This document shows positions 1-9,383 of a stretch of DNA of 64,000 bases, piece by piece. Each line of letters starts with the position of its first letter. Position 1 is the first letter of the stretch. Position numbers and translations under genes: made by a program. Source of the stretch: Rhizoclosmatium globosum (Eukaryota; Chytridiomycota; Chytridiomycetes; Chytridiales; Chytriomycetaceae); assembly GCA_002104985.1 (NCBI GenBank), contig MCGO01000065.1, positions 1 to 64,000 on the forward strand, given 5' to 3'. The notes under the pieces were generated by a model. The model made no database searches, had not been told where the DNA came from, and saw nothing but the letters and a program-made list of their open reading frames with translations.

Positions 1-510
1 CTGAAAGATCGCTCAGAATACGCTGCCGACGTTTTATATACCTCATTCGTGCATACTCCGCAAATTGACTATTCCGAAGGCCTCTTTATTGATTACCGCC
101 ATGCCGATAAAATGAACATTACTCCAGTAATTCCATTCGGTCATGGTCTATCATACACTGAATTCGAATACTCGGGTATTCAGACATCAACCACCTCGCA
201 ATCAAAATACTCTGATATTTTAGTTTCACTGCGAGTCAAGAATACTGGCTCCAGAAGTGGGCACGAAGTGATTCAACTTTATATTGGGTTTCCTGAGGAA
301 GCGAATGAGCCTCCTAAAATACTGAAAGGGTTTGAGAAGGTGTGGATTGAAGCAGGCGAATCGACGATTGTGGAATTCACTATCACCAAGCGTGATTTAC
401 GGGTTTGGTTGAATGATGGATGGTCTAATGTGGCTGGAACCTATTCATTCCATATTGGTGCTTCAAGCAGAGACATTCGTTTGGAATCTCGAATAGGGTG
501 GGGCTTGTAA
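1..510 (+). CDS. Beta-glucosidase, GH3 family (C-terminal part; 5' end outside window)
   Basis: The reading frame is open from base 1 to a stop at 508-510 and has no start inside the window, so this is the last ~169 residues of a longer gene. It shows the end of the GH3 C-terminal region (SEGLFIDYR, then [11 protein letters not shown]) followed by the fibronectin III-like domain typical of fungal beta-glucosidases (VKNTGSRSGHEVIQLYI, then LKGFEKVWI). The family removes terminal glucose from beta-glucosides outside the cell or at its surface. The second GH3 gene at 9384-12004, on the other strand, is clearly paralogous over the same region ([20 protein letters not shown]). No frame break is visible in this part. 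The catalytic residues lie upstream of the window, so activity cannot be judged. Confidence 0.93.
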   Translation: MKDRSEYAADVLYTSFVHTPQIDYSEGLFIDYRHADKMNITPVIPFGHGLSYTEFEYSGIQTSTTSQSKYSDILVSLRVKNTGSRSGHEVIQLYIGFPEEANEPPKILKGFEKVWIEAGESTIVEFTITKRDLRVWLNDGWSNVAGTYSFHIGASSRDIRLESRIGWGL

Positions 511-575
511 TTTGCCAATAAGATACTATTCTATGTGCTTTATTTGCGATGTACAATTACAATAAGAGATCAAAA

Positions 576-1310
576 CTAGTTGGCCTTCGTATATACGTTC
601 TGTGGCAAGGGCTGTACTTGATATTGTTGCGGCAGTTGCTGTTGTAATACAGGCTGCGCAAGAACATACTGTGGTTGAGCAGATCCATACAACTGCTGTT
701 GCTGTAACGGCTGCATAGGGACAGCCGTAGGCTGAATGGCCAGTTGCACATAGATTTCCTTCCCATGAACCCACATCATCCACAGGCATGGAACAACTCC
801 AACTACTGCAGCGACATGAGGCCACAACCAGTACTTGCTGGCAGGGAAACTCTTGTCTCCAGATGCCCCATCAACAAACTCCAACCAAAACCCTCCCAAT
901 AACCCCAGCGCAATCGGCGAGGCAATAAACAATGCATCCACGATAACCCAAGCTTCAATCCTTGCCAGTTCCTTTGGATGGACTTCAAGCCAGAAGTGCT
1001 TCTGTGCTTCATTAAGACCAATCAAATTGAAAGTCCACTTAAGAACAGTGTGCTTGTGTGTATTGTGGTGCGGAAACAGGGCAAATACGACTAAGGGAAC
1101 GAACTTGCCAACAAAGATGGCTCCGCTAATACCAAGCAGGATCCCAAACTGGCTTGCTACTGACACCATTTGGTTATGGCTGTTTTCGAAGGGATCCGGG
1201 AGCCTTGGCTTGTAATAGACGCACACACCGACTGATGCGGCAAAGACTATCAGGTACACAATGTATGGAAGAGCTTTGATGGCTGCTGAGGGTGGATGGG
1301 GAGGAGCCAT
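576..1310 (-). CDS. Unrecognised 4-TM membrane protein with Gln-rich tail
   Basis: Single-exon gene of 244 aa. The first ATG is at 1310 (MAPPHPPSAAIK); the frame is open further upstream but without an ATG. About four hydrophobic segments are visible: LPYIVYLIVFAASVGVCVYY near residue 15, a second around residues 50-75 (FGILLGISGAIFVGKFVPLV), a third around 115-140 (AWVIVDALFIASPIALGLLG) and a fourth near 165-185. The last ~55 residues are rich in Gln, Pro and Tyr (QPLQQQQLYG, VLQQQLPQQY), probably a disordered cytosolic tail. I do not recognise the family. It is convergent with the GH3 fragment, whose stop lies 65 bp away. No function is assigned. Confidence 0.75.
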   Translation of the reverse strand: MAPPHPPSAAIKALPYIVYLIVFAASVGVCVYYKPRLPDPFENSHNQMVSVASQFGILLGISGAIFVGKFVPLVVFALFPHHNTHKHTVLKWTFNLIGLNEAQKHFWLEVHPKELARIEAWVIVDALFIASPIALGLLGGFWLEFVDGASGDKSFPASKYWLWPHVAAVVGVVPCLWMMWVHGKEIYVQLAIQPTAVPMQPLQQQQLYGSAQPQYVLAQPVLQQQLPQQYQVQPLPQNVYTKAN

Positions 1311-1663
1311 GTTCTGGGTTGAAACTTTTTCCAATCAACGATTCGAACTCTGTAGCCAAAATGTTACTATTCTTGTTGACTTTGTTATTGATGGTTTTCT
1401 ATCGTAATTGTCAGGACAAAACGTCCCGCCCTGTTTTTCGACCACAAAACAAACTCTTTCGCCTCTTCCTCCTCTCACAAAAACATCCTCCAACCAGCTC
1501 TGGTCTCCTCCTCTCTTCCAAGATCAAGGCCCACTTCCACCACTTGTCCAGATCCAAGACCAGTACTACTCGGATCGTGCCATACTGTCACCCTTGGACA
1601 CGCCACACCGGAATCAGCATCAGCATCAAACGTACGCGTCAACATCAAATTCTATACTACATC

Positions 1664-2140
1664 CCCGTATTCCAGCCGTGGTTCCCAATAATGCAGACTC
1701 ACGGTTATCATGGCCAGAGTATCTGCTAGGGTATCATGCCGCGCCGAGAGGTGGTAGACACTCGTGTGCTGGCATGTAAAAACAAGTCATCTGTGAAGGA
1801 AGGTTGTCTCGGCACCTTACTGGATCCTCTTTGACTTACCGCGAGCTCTACAAACGAACAGTAGCTTGGGACATCAAATCGCAGCAAATTGGACAAACGC
1901 GACAGCAGCACTATATTCCCCCTTTATCCAGCCGTGGCTCCCCGTATTGTAGCCTCACGGTTATTATAGCCAGAGGATCTGCCTAGGGTACCATGTCGCA
2001 CCGAGAGGGTGCTGGACATTCGTGTGCTGGCATGTAAAAACAAGGGGTATGCCATCGTCGAATCAGTTCGCTGTCCTCGTCTTTGACCTCTGCCTCCCCT
2101 TGACCACGAGCTCTTCAAATGAACATCAAATCGCAGCAAA
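1664..2140. repeat. Two diverged direct-repeat units in an intergenic region
   Basis: Between the gene ending at 1310 and the TFIIF-like stop at 2207 there is about 900 bp without a convincing gene. Inside it, a block beginning with CCAGCCGTGG occurs at about 1671 and again at about 1927. Both copies continue through similar sequence to GTGTGCTGGCATGTAAAAAC (about 1763-1782 and 2021-2040), and both are followed ~90-110 bp later by GACATCAAATCGCAGCAAAT. The unit is about 255 bp and the copies differ by substitutions and small indels. Bases 1380-1660 are C-rich and show nothing I can name. Confidence 0.7.
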
Positions 2141-2206
2141 TACAAGGAGGACGCGTTTCTGTATCTTCGTTTGGCTATATGTGATCATCTTATAATTAAA
2201 TGTTAT

Positions 2207-2829
2207 TTATTCGACATTTATGGCTGCGTATTCTGGCTTAAGTTCATAGAGGCCACGGTAAATTCCTTTCGTTTCCAAGACAGCAATATCAGATAATATT
2301 TCCTTCAACCAAACACGAGGTTGCTTTGTTTTCTCCACCAAGTCGTCAAATTTGTAGTATTGATGTTCAAGGAAGAGCGTAAGAAGGACACTGCAATATC
2401 TGTTCAACCAACTTCAAACATTCAATTAACATACTTCAACAAGTCAGCCCTGTCCATTCTCTCCCTTTTATCAGACTGATTCTTCTTTCTGTTCGCCAAC
2501 AACGGCGCTCTTCGATGACCTGACAATACTATTGTCTGTGGATGCAACATTTGCAGGTTGAATGCGTCGTCTCTTGATGTCTTCAGCTGCACTCATTTCG
2601 ACGACTTTGCGCTTCTTCTTGATTTCTTCATCTTGTCGTTGCCTCACAAGGGTGCGGTAAGTTTTATCGACAGAGGTTGAAGATCCTGTTGCAACAGTGT
2701 TACATTAACGGATGCAGGCGTTTGCTGCTCCCGATCATAATTACCGATGTCTTTGTTAGACTTCATTCTTCGTGAGAATCGTTCGGAAGAACCCAGCTTT
2801 TTAATCTTTTTTGTCTGCTGCTCCACCAT
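2207..2829 (-). CDS. TFIIF beta-subunit (RAP30/Tfg2)-like protein, apparently short at the N-terminus
   Basis: The last exon (from about 2390 down to the stop at 2207) matches the C-terminal winged-helix domain of TFIIF beta: LFLEHQYYKFDDLVEKTKQP, then WLKEILSDIAVL and YELKPEY. It joins an upstream exon (RERMDRADLL) through an intron with donor GTATGT near 2437; using the acceptor just before 2391 the join aligns without gaps to family members. Further upstream, TYRTLVRQRQDEEIKKKRKV resembles the basic region before the winged helix. Linking these pieces needs one or two more small introns (a 59-nt one near 2675-2735 and a ~31-nt one near 2500) or tolerates an indel. The ATG is at 2829, only 70 bp after the Prp38 stop, so there is no room for the usual N-terminal TFIIF-alpha dimerisation domain. 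The winged-helix call is firm; the upstream model is tentative. Confidence 0.7.
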
Positions 2830-2899
2830 CGAAAAACTGTGCCCAAAAATAATAATATAGATATATAAGCGTTAGATATTATATTTGCTATCACCATCT

Positions 2900-4447
2900 T
2901 CATTGTTTCAAAGGCTTCAAACCAAGAGCCAGTCGCATCTTGTTGGTTTCCTCAATAGACATACTCTCCTTACTACCACCACCAGCATCCCCATCATCTC
3001 CACTCTTGTCTTTAGAAGCAGACGAGGATCCAGAATCCTTTGTCTTTTTGAACAAGGCATTCACTTTTTTAGAAGAGTATTTCTTCTTTTTCTTTTCAGC
3101 CTCTTCTGCTTCCGTGGATCCAAGGGGTTCCTCATCAACTTTATGGCGTGGCTCAGTAATTTCGCCGTCACTCCGACGTCTAGAGAATGTGTCGTCGTCA
3201 CGATCTCTTCGTCTGTCCAAATCACGATCACGGTCCCCACGATCCAAATCACGGCGAGACGATTCTTCACGACGGTAAGACCGGTCCTCATCATAATCTC
3301 GTCGTCTATAATCTCGGTCTCGGTCTCGGTCTCGACGATCATCACGGTCATCGTATCCACGTCTCTCGCGACTTCGATCACGGTATGAATCACGACTGCG
3401 ATAAGAATCAAGGTCTCGCTCACGGCTTCTGTATGACGACGAGCGGTCGTAGTCTCTGCTGCTTCGATAAGAGTCACGAGAATCATTGTCCCTTCGATCA
3501 CGACTACGGCTTCTGCTACGGTGACGATCATTTCTATGATCTACATCAGCCGATTTTCGTTGTGGGGCAGGTGAAATGCTTCGACGAGGAACGTTAACCT
3601 TGCTTGAGCTTGAGTCAGCCTTTTCGTCGTTGGACTTTTCCTCGCCAGGTTCCTTAATAGCTCCATCATCGTCGACTGCTTTATCTTTGACGGCATCATC
3701 GTCGGCATTCTCTGTTTCCTCAGTCTCTGCGCTATCATCAACCTTGTTCTCCTCTTCATCCTCCTCCATCATCAAATCAAGCTCCTCTTCAAGCGGTGAA
3801 ACCCTCTCCTCCAAATCCTTCGCTTCCACTAAAACGGAGCGCTTGGTGATGCGAGGCAGAATGATTTCGCAAACACGGTCACTTCGAAGCAATGTATCAG
3901 CAAATTCGTCCATGTACGATAAATAGTAGTTTCCTTGAGCATCTCTCATGCGCAGTTTTCGCTTGTCTAGTAATAGAGGTTCGAGGTAGTTGTACACATC
4001 AACAGATTTGTATGTTAGGCGGATATAGAAAGCCGCTAGTGCAGTCAAGTATTTGTGCTCTTCGTTCTGCAGATAGACGGAAATAATAGACTTGTCTGGC
4101 TGCAGCTGCAGAAGTCGCAGAGTGAGACACAGGAACTCTGTTGGTTTTTGCATCCCAAACTGACCACCAACAGACGTCAGCGCCACAGCTTTATCGACGA
4201 TGGTTTCAGCTGTGGCTTGCTATTAGTTGACTAAATCCGATGAGAGTAAAGTACGAACCATTGACTGAGAAGCAGTGCTCCTTCCAGTAGATGGACTCAG
4301 TGATGCGCAGTCGGATGATCTTTTCAACGAGGTTCTGCGCGTCTTGGCCGTGCACTGTTGTCGCTTCGTAGCCATCTAAAATGGAGAAAAGTAGGTGTTC
4401 AGGTACAGTCTCTGGGTGGTTGGCTTGCACTCACCAACAAACGACAT
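2900..4447 (-). CDS. PRP38: Pre-mRNA-splicing factor Prp38 with RS-type domain and C-terminal HIND-like motif
   Basis: Three exons give 481 aa: 4447-4435 (only 13 nt, MSFV plus one base), 4375-4259 and 4215-2900; phases agree at both 43-59 nt introns. Prp38 is a U4/U6.U5 tri-snRNP protein needed for spliceosome activation. The N-terminal ~180 residues match the family throughout: VHGQDAQNLVEKIIRLRI, ESIYWKEHCF, then PTEFLCLTLRLLQLQPDK, YLEPLLLDKRKLR and VCEIILPRITKR. An acidic stretch (EEELDLMMEEDEEE) follows, then a long Arg/Asp/Ser region (RDRDRDRDYRRRDYDED) as in the PRP38-associated hydrophilic tail. The last ~20 residues (SIEETNKMRLALGLKPLK) fit the Hub1-interaction domain known from Snu66/SART1. 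The frame is clean. Confidence 0.95.
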
Positions 4448-4540
4448 TTTTGAGACAGTTTCGCGAACGAGCTTACAAAAGATAATAAAGAAGGATTTGT
4501 TCTTCATTCCGCTACAGCGATGCGGTGTCACAACGTTTAT

Positions 4541-5892
4541 TCATGGTATCTCAGGCCATCCTTTCACCAACAACTTTATATTCTTATTCATCCGCTTGTT
4601 ATCCTCGTCATATCGCATTCTGGCATTTTGACCCATTGCTTTTCGCTCTGCCATTGTCATCTTCAGAACACGCTCGATTCCCTCGCATACATTCTCTACC
4701 GTTACACTCGCTGGAGATATAAAATGGTCTGATAAGCCTTGATACTCTTCCGGCACTGGCGCGTTATGCCCAATCAAAATTCCACTCACGCCATCCTCTA
4801 CAAATTCATTCATTGGAGGATGATCTGTCGTGACAACCAAAGCCCCTAATGCTCTAGCTTCATTGATATAATGCCCGTAACCCTCTTGAGAGGAGGGACA
4901 AATATGAACTCCATTCGATAGCTGGAGTTTCCGCAGGTCTTTGATAGAGACGCGGGATTTTATGTTAATATTCCACTTTCGCGCAAGATTTGGTAGATCC
5001 TCCTTCCATTTTTCGTATGGATGATTCCCAATCACTGTGAGTTGGGGCCAAAGTGGGTGCCGTGTCCAGCATTCCAGAACTTCGCGCGTCGACTTTCTTC
5101 CACTTCCACCATAGACATGAATAAACTTGTTAAAATTCTGATAAATATTGTGCGCAACATCTGGCCCCAGCGCTTCAACCGCATTGATGGCTGTGTCGGG
5201 TGATGAATGCGACATGAAAATAGTGTCGGCTTCTCCAGATTATGTGCCTTCAAATAAGACCGAAACGCTGTGCAAGTTATTTTGGTCTTGCACAGTATTG
5301 TTGTCATATTGCTGATACGTGCTAATGAGTCTTTCGTAACTTGCTCAATGTTTGGCATCCACAGATTGTTGACTTTCTCATTCAGTAAATGATGAAGCAA
5401 GTACTCTCCATGGAGATACATAGAAGTTGGACACAGTTTAGCCTTTTCTTCGAACGTGTTACGATAGGTTGGTCAGTGCTCAATCGTCCACCTCCATAGA
5501 ACACATATTGAGCAAAATCGGAACAATGACCCATACTCCTTCCTCCCTGAGATGTCGATATTTCGATTGGAAAGCATTTGGCAAGGTAGTCATGCCTTGG
5601 TTCGTCAATATAGCTTTTGAAGACAGCATACGTTGCTGTTACAGAGATATCCGTCTTTCCTTCAAAGCCGTTATGACAGAGATCAAGAATATCTGAAAGC
5701 GAGAAGGCGGCACCGGTTGCAGGAAGTATATAGTTCGTACCATTGACTTTGAATCGAGAGGTCATTGCCACCTCCTCAACTTCAGTTGGGAGACTGTACC
5801 ACGACAGAGAAACATAAATTATGAACAGAAGGCCAGCGGCCTGTTGTAATCCGTCGGTAGCGTTTGAGAAACCGCGACATCACAAGAAACAT
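4541..5892 (-). CDS. Type II membrane GT-B-like glycosyltransferase, copy A (frame broken by apparent indels)
   Basis: Pieces in order on the minus strand: a start at 5892 or 5880 (MSRFLKRYRR), a membrane anchor (AAGLLFIIYVSLSWY), a luminal stem (MTSRFKVNGTNYILPATG, DILDLCHNGFEGKTD), a middle part (MYLHGEYLLHH, NNLWMPNIEQV) and a C-terminal donor-binding half (FIHVYGGSGRKS, QLTVIGNHPYEKW, HICPSSQEGYGHYINEARAL, MNEFVEDGVSGILIG). The short basic tail plus one TM suggests a Golgi or plasma-membrane type II enzyme; donor and acceptor are unknown. The parts lie in different frames, with breaks near 5840, 5450 and 5232, each explained by one missing base and with no room for introns. The tandem copy at 5974-7276 supports the join. 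It could be a pseudogene, but see the indel-cluster finding. Confidence 0.75.
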
Positions 5893-5973
5893 TGACATCA
5901 CAGATTTGAGGAAAGTGAACAATCAACACCATAGACAATGCAAACAATACATTTACTGATTCAGGGATTATAA

Positions 5974-7276
5974 TCATTTCCAGTCTTTCACAAGCTCTCT
6001 AATGTTACTTGCCATCAAATCCGTATCTTCGTCATACCTTTCCTGCTTTCTTCCCCATTGCTCCCCGCTCCGACTTCGTCAACTTCATAACACGTTTAAT
6101 TCCATCACAAAATTTTCGATTGACACTCCAGCAGGAGAAACAAAGTGCTCGCCATTCCCTGATATTCCTCTGGCTTTGGCTCTTTGTGATCAACAAGAAT
6201 CCCAGTTATTCCATCTTCCACAAATTCATTCATCGGTGGATGATTCGTCGTAACAACTAGAGCACCCAAAGCCCGTGCTTCATTATATAATGACCATATC
6301 CTTCCTGAGAAGAGGGACAGATATGAACCCTCTGGAAACCTGTAACTCCTCAGTTCTTGATGGACACACGACTTTGAATTTCAATATTGGTGCCCATTTC
6401 AATCCTGGAATCTGCTTCACCCAAGTTTCATAATCATGGTTCCCAAGAACTGTGAGTTTTGGCCAGAACGGATTCCGCACCAGCAAAAAATCACTTCCTG
6501 GTTGATTTCCGGCCTGAATGGCCATAGGTATGAATAAACCGGTTGAAATCTTGTTTGATATTATGGTTCTCTCCCAACACTTCAATCACACTTTCTTGTG
6601 TATCGGGAGACGAGTGAGACATGAATTTAGTTGTTGGTGATTTCAAGTCGTGTGCCTTCAGATACTTGTCAAATGCAGTGCAGTTATTTTGACTTTACAG
6701 AGAATGTGCTTGTAATGAGGAATCAGTGCAAGCTGTTCCTTGTTGATTTGCTCAATATTGGGCATCCAGAGGTTGATCGTCGAGTTCTGATAAATAAGGT
6801 CCGAAATTGGTATTCGCCATGCAAGAACATCGATTTGGGGACAGTTGATCCTTTGAGTGCAAAAGTATCTGATTGGTGACCTCCTGTCAATCTGGCGCCG
6901 CCTAGTAGATGTATTGAACAAAGTCTGAACAGTGTCCCATACTTCTGGCACCTTGAGATGTTGAGATTTCTATAGGGTAACACTCATTTAGGTACGCGTC
7001 ACGATGTGGGCCTACAATGGCATGTGTCGCTGTGATAGAGCTCTGTCTGCCCGTTGAACCCATTATGACAGAGCTCGAGAATGTCGATATCGTGAATTAT
7101 CCCGAATGCCGGAACTATTCGTTCCTCAGTCCCGTTCACATGACTGGTTATAAAACGAGGTTGGATGGCTTCTGATGAGTGGGATGGCTCAGTTCACTAC
7201 TTCCCAGCGATATCAGTGTGTACACAATAATAATGATAGCTGTTATAGCTGTGGCTGCAAGACCCAGATGATGCAT
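5974..7276 (-). CDS. Type II membrane GT-B-like glycosyltransferase, copy B (frame broken by apparent indels)
   Basis: Tandem paralogue of the gene at 4541-5892, same strand, 81 bp upstream of it. It starts at 7276 with a clear anchor (MHHLGLAATAITAIIIIVYT), followed by a region matching copy A (TSHVNGTEERIVPAFG, ILELCHNGFNGQT), then FLHGEYQF, INLWMPNIEQINKEQLALI, FWPKLTVLGNHDYETWV, VHICPSSQEGYGHYI, MNEFVEDGITGILVDH and a C-terminus IRELVKDWK ending at 5974. More frame breaks are present than in copy A, for example near 7100, 6960, 6640 and 6280; at 6280 one missing base in HYINEAR restores the frame. Whether this copy is functional cannot be decided from this sequence. Substrate unknown. Confidence 0.7.
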
Positions 7277-7482
7277 TGAAGGGCAGATTGATTATGGTTA
7301 CAGAAAGTTGATTTGGGTCGAAAATAAGGAGGTTTGCATCGGCCACACAAATGGAAAGTAAGCGATTAATTGCCACGAGTAATGGTGTGATATTTACTAT
7401 GAGTAAGTCTTAGTAAGTGAAGGTTAAATGCGTCGTTGGCGACTTGGGTTCAAAACTGCAGATTCAAACCACCCAAAAACTC

Positions 7483-8508
7483 ATGCCTGTCTCTTTGCAT
7501 TCCCACAGTGGCCAATACTGTAAACATGCGAAAGGAACTCTTCGCGAAGTTGTCGAGCGGGCAGTGCAACTAGGGTTCACAGCGTATGGGCTCAGCGAAC
7601 ACATGCCACGGTCTAGGCCACAGGATCTCTACCCTGAAGAGTAGAACTGAACATGACTCCTTCCGACACAACGAACCAATATCTTGCCTTCTTGAATGAG
7701 GTATAGCTTGCCTTTGTATGACTCGACCATCTTATCTCAACTCACTTAACCGCACAGGCCCGTTCCTCCAACTCGAATTCAAAGACAGAATCCATTTACT
7801 TGTTGGAATGGAAACGGAATGGATCCACGGTCCACACTCACAGAAAGCAACGCTTTGACAGCAACCCACAAGCTAGATTATCTTGTCGGAAGTGTCCACC
7901 ACGTTCACGAAATCCCCATCGATTTCGATGTACCAATGTATGAACGTGCAGAACACGTGCATTTGAAATCGCGGGATCTCCGGCTACCATCTCACCAACT
8001 GAATGTCTCTTTCGCGATTACTATGACGCACAGTATGATCTTTTGGTTGGATTGAAGCCTGCTGTAGTGGGACACTTTGATTTGATCAGTATGTACCGAC
8101 CTGGTCATCCTTTGAGTGAAGTGTGTTGGGAAAAGGTGAAAAGGAATGTCGCTGTGATTGCAGAGTATGGCGGAATCGTGGAAGTTAATTCGCGTGCATG
8201 GAAAAAGGGACTGGTGGATGCATATCCGCAAAGAGCGATTGTTGAGGTGAGTTATTCCCTGAACTCATTTTAACCTGACCGTTTTGCAGTATATGAAATC
8301 TCGGGGAGTGAAGTTTTGTTTGAGCGACGATAGCCATGGACCAAACGACGTTGGAATGCATTATTCACGATTACTCAAGTATTTGGGTGAAGTTGGAATC
8401 ACCGAAGTCTACTATCCTGCTCCACCATCACAATCTGGCTCCAATTCTTTAATTTGTATCGAGAACGTTACGTCGCTCCCATTCTGGCAGCAGTTTGCGT
8501 CGCAATAA
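7483..8508 (+). CDS. HIS2: Histidinol-phosphatase, PHP family (histidine biosynthesis), frame broken by apparent indels
   Basis: The start at 7483 (MPVSLHSHSGQYC) carries the PHP motif HSHS, followed by GFTAYGLSEHMPR, LLVGMETEWIHG, ATHKLDYLVGSVHHVH, VGLKPAVVGHFDL, YGGIVEVNSRAWKKG and KFCLSDDSHGPNDVG. These are the metal-binding PHP motifs in the order found in fungal histidinol phosphatases, which dephosphorylate L-histidinol phosphate. Introns are visible at about 7700-7757 and at 8247-8289. Three breaks (near 7641, 7840 and 7945) each vanish if one base is restored; at 7641, for instance, GAGTAGAA would become GAGGTAGAA. The order of motifs and the near full length argue for a real gene with sequence errors. 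It is divergent from glycosyltransferase copy B and convergent with the Emi1-like gene. Confidence 0.88.
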
Positions 8509-8622
8509 ATTCAAGCGAGAGAAAGCTTATATTTGTGGTGTGACTACTGATATGCAAAAAGGACTTCCAATTATTCATTTACTTTGCTTCGGGGGGAAGT
8601 TGGCAGGCGGTTCCGATCGCAG

Positions 8623-8952
8623 CTAGATATAGTATGTCAGTATGTTTTGGTGTTGAGGTCGAGCAATGAGAGGAAACACCAACCGTCCAAACGCCAATCG
8701 ACGATCTCTCTGTGATCTTATCCTATAGTGCGTCTCGTCTCTTTCTCTCACAATAGCCATAGCTTCCTCCTCAGACTTTGACTTGAGTGACATAGCGAAT
8801 GTCAAGTCTCTCCTCGCTTGAGCACAGTCTCTGAACGTGCCGTACCGGTAGTAATGCTTCATCTGCGGAATGACGGTGTAGCACAGCTGGAGCGTGTCAA
8901 GTGCCCTCCAAACTGACGGCAGTTCAATCTTGTCGTCGGTGACAGTACTCAT
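8623..8952 (-). CDS. Emi1-like small protein (DUF3128 family)
   Basis: Single exon, 109 aa, ATG at 8952 (MSTVTDDKIELPSVW). The pattern CYTVIPQMKHYYRYGTF, then DCAQARRDLTFAMSLKSKS and a charged helix (EEEAMAIVRERDE), is that of the DUF3128 family, which includes yeast Emi1, a small protein linked to meiotic induction and mitochondrial function. The usual pair of Cys residues is only partly kept (CY and DC are present; the position often occupied by the later Cys reads AM). The C-terminal tail (RLVFPLIARPQHQ) is hydrophobic. Its start codon is 32 bp from the ATG of the divergent gene at 8985. Family call fairly sure; cellular role inferred. Confidence 0.72.
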   Translation of the reverse strand: MSTVTDDKIELPSVWRALDTLQLCYTVIPQMKHYYRYGTFRDCAQARRDLTFAMSLKSKSEEEAMAIVRERDETHYRIRSQRDRRLAFGRLVFPLIARPQHQNILTYYI

Positions 8953-8984
8953 CGTTTTTGAAAGTTTGTTTGGAAAACCTGAAG

Positions 8985-9363
8985 ATGGCCGCCTTGTTCG
9001 CATTTGTTGGCGACATGCCTGAAGACGAGGGTTGGGAGACGCCCCGGCCTTGGAGCGAAGTTCAGAAAGCGATTACGGAGCTTGAACTGCCTGAGGGTCA
9101 CTTCTTCCTGGTGCGATACCTCAGAGCTTCTGTTTTCGACAAGGACGGAAAGAACGAAGAAGCTGCGTGGCCTGTGGAATGGGATGGGGCTCCGAAAGAT
9201 GCAAAGGATGGAATCTTGACACTTGCTGTTGCTACAGTGGAAGGTGTCGATGCGATCAAGTTGGGTTGGAAGGAAGAGGCTCGGGTACTTGGACAGCCAT
9301 TCGGTAAGTGAAACAGATCATGAAACTAGATGGTCTAACTCTGCATGCATAGAATACAAATAA
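8985..9363 (+). CDS. Unrecognised small acidic protein
   Basis: Two exons, 8985-9303 and 9353-9363, encode 109 aa. The second exon holds only the last residues (EYK) before TAA; the 49-nt intron has a GTAAGT donor and a TAG acceptor and keeps frame. The protein begins MAALFAFVGDMPEDEGW, is acidic, has no TM segment or signal peptide, and contains LPEGHFFLVRYLRASVF and GILTLAVATVEGVDAIKLGW. No family recognised. It shares a 32-bp start-to-start region with the Emi1-like gene and its stop lies about 20 bp from the stop of the convergent GH3 gene. Confidence 0.6.
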
Positions 9364-9383
9364 ATAGCGAAGATATGAGGACT

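Noticed and set aside
1310..1370. tRNA-like T-loop (GATTCGAAC) near 1340
   Set aside because: The flanks cannot form the T stem or an acceptor stem, and it overlaps the 5' side of a coding gene.
2885..3597. Plus-strand open frames over the Prp38 Arg/Ser/Asp region
   Set aside because: Antisense shadows of a low-complexity RS/RD domain; the minus frame carries the conserved protein.
5230..5450. Programmed ribosomal frameshifting in the glycosyltransferase
   Set aside because: Breaks occur at many sites in several unrelated genes and are repaired by one added base; no slippery heptamer with a structure is evident.
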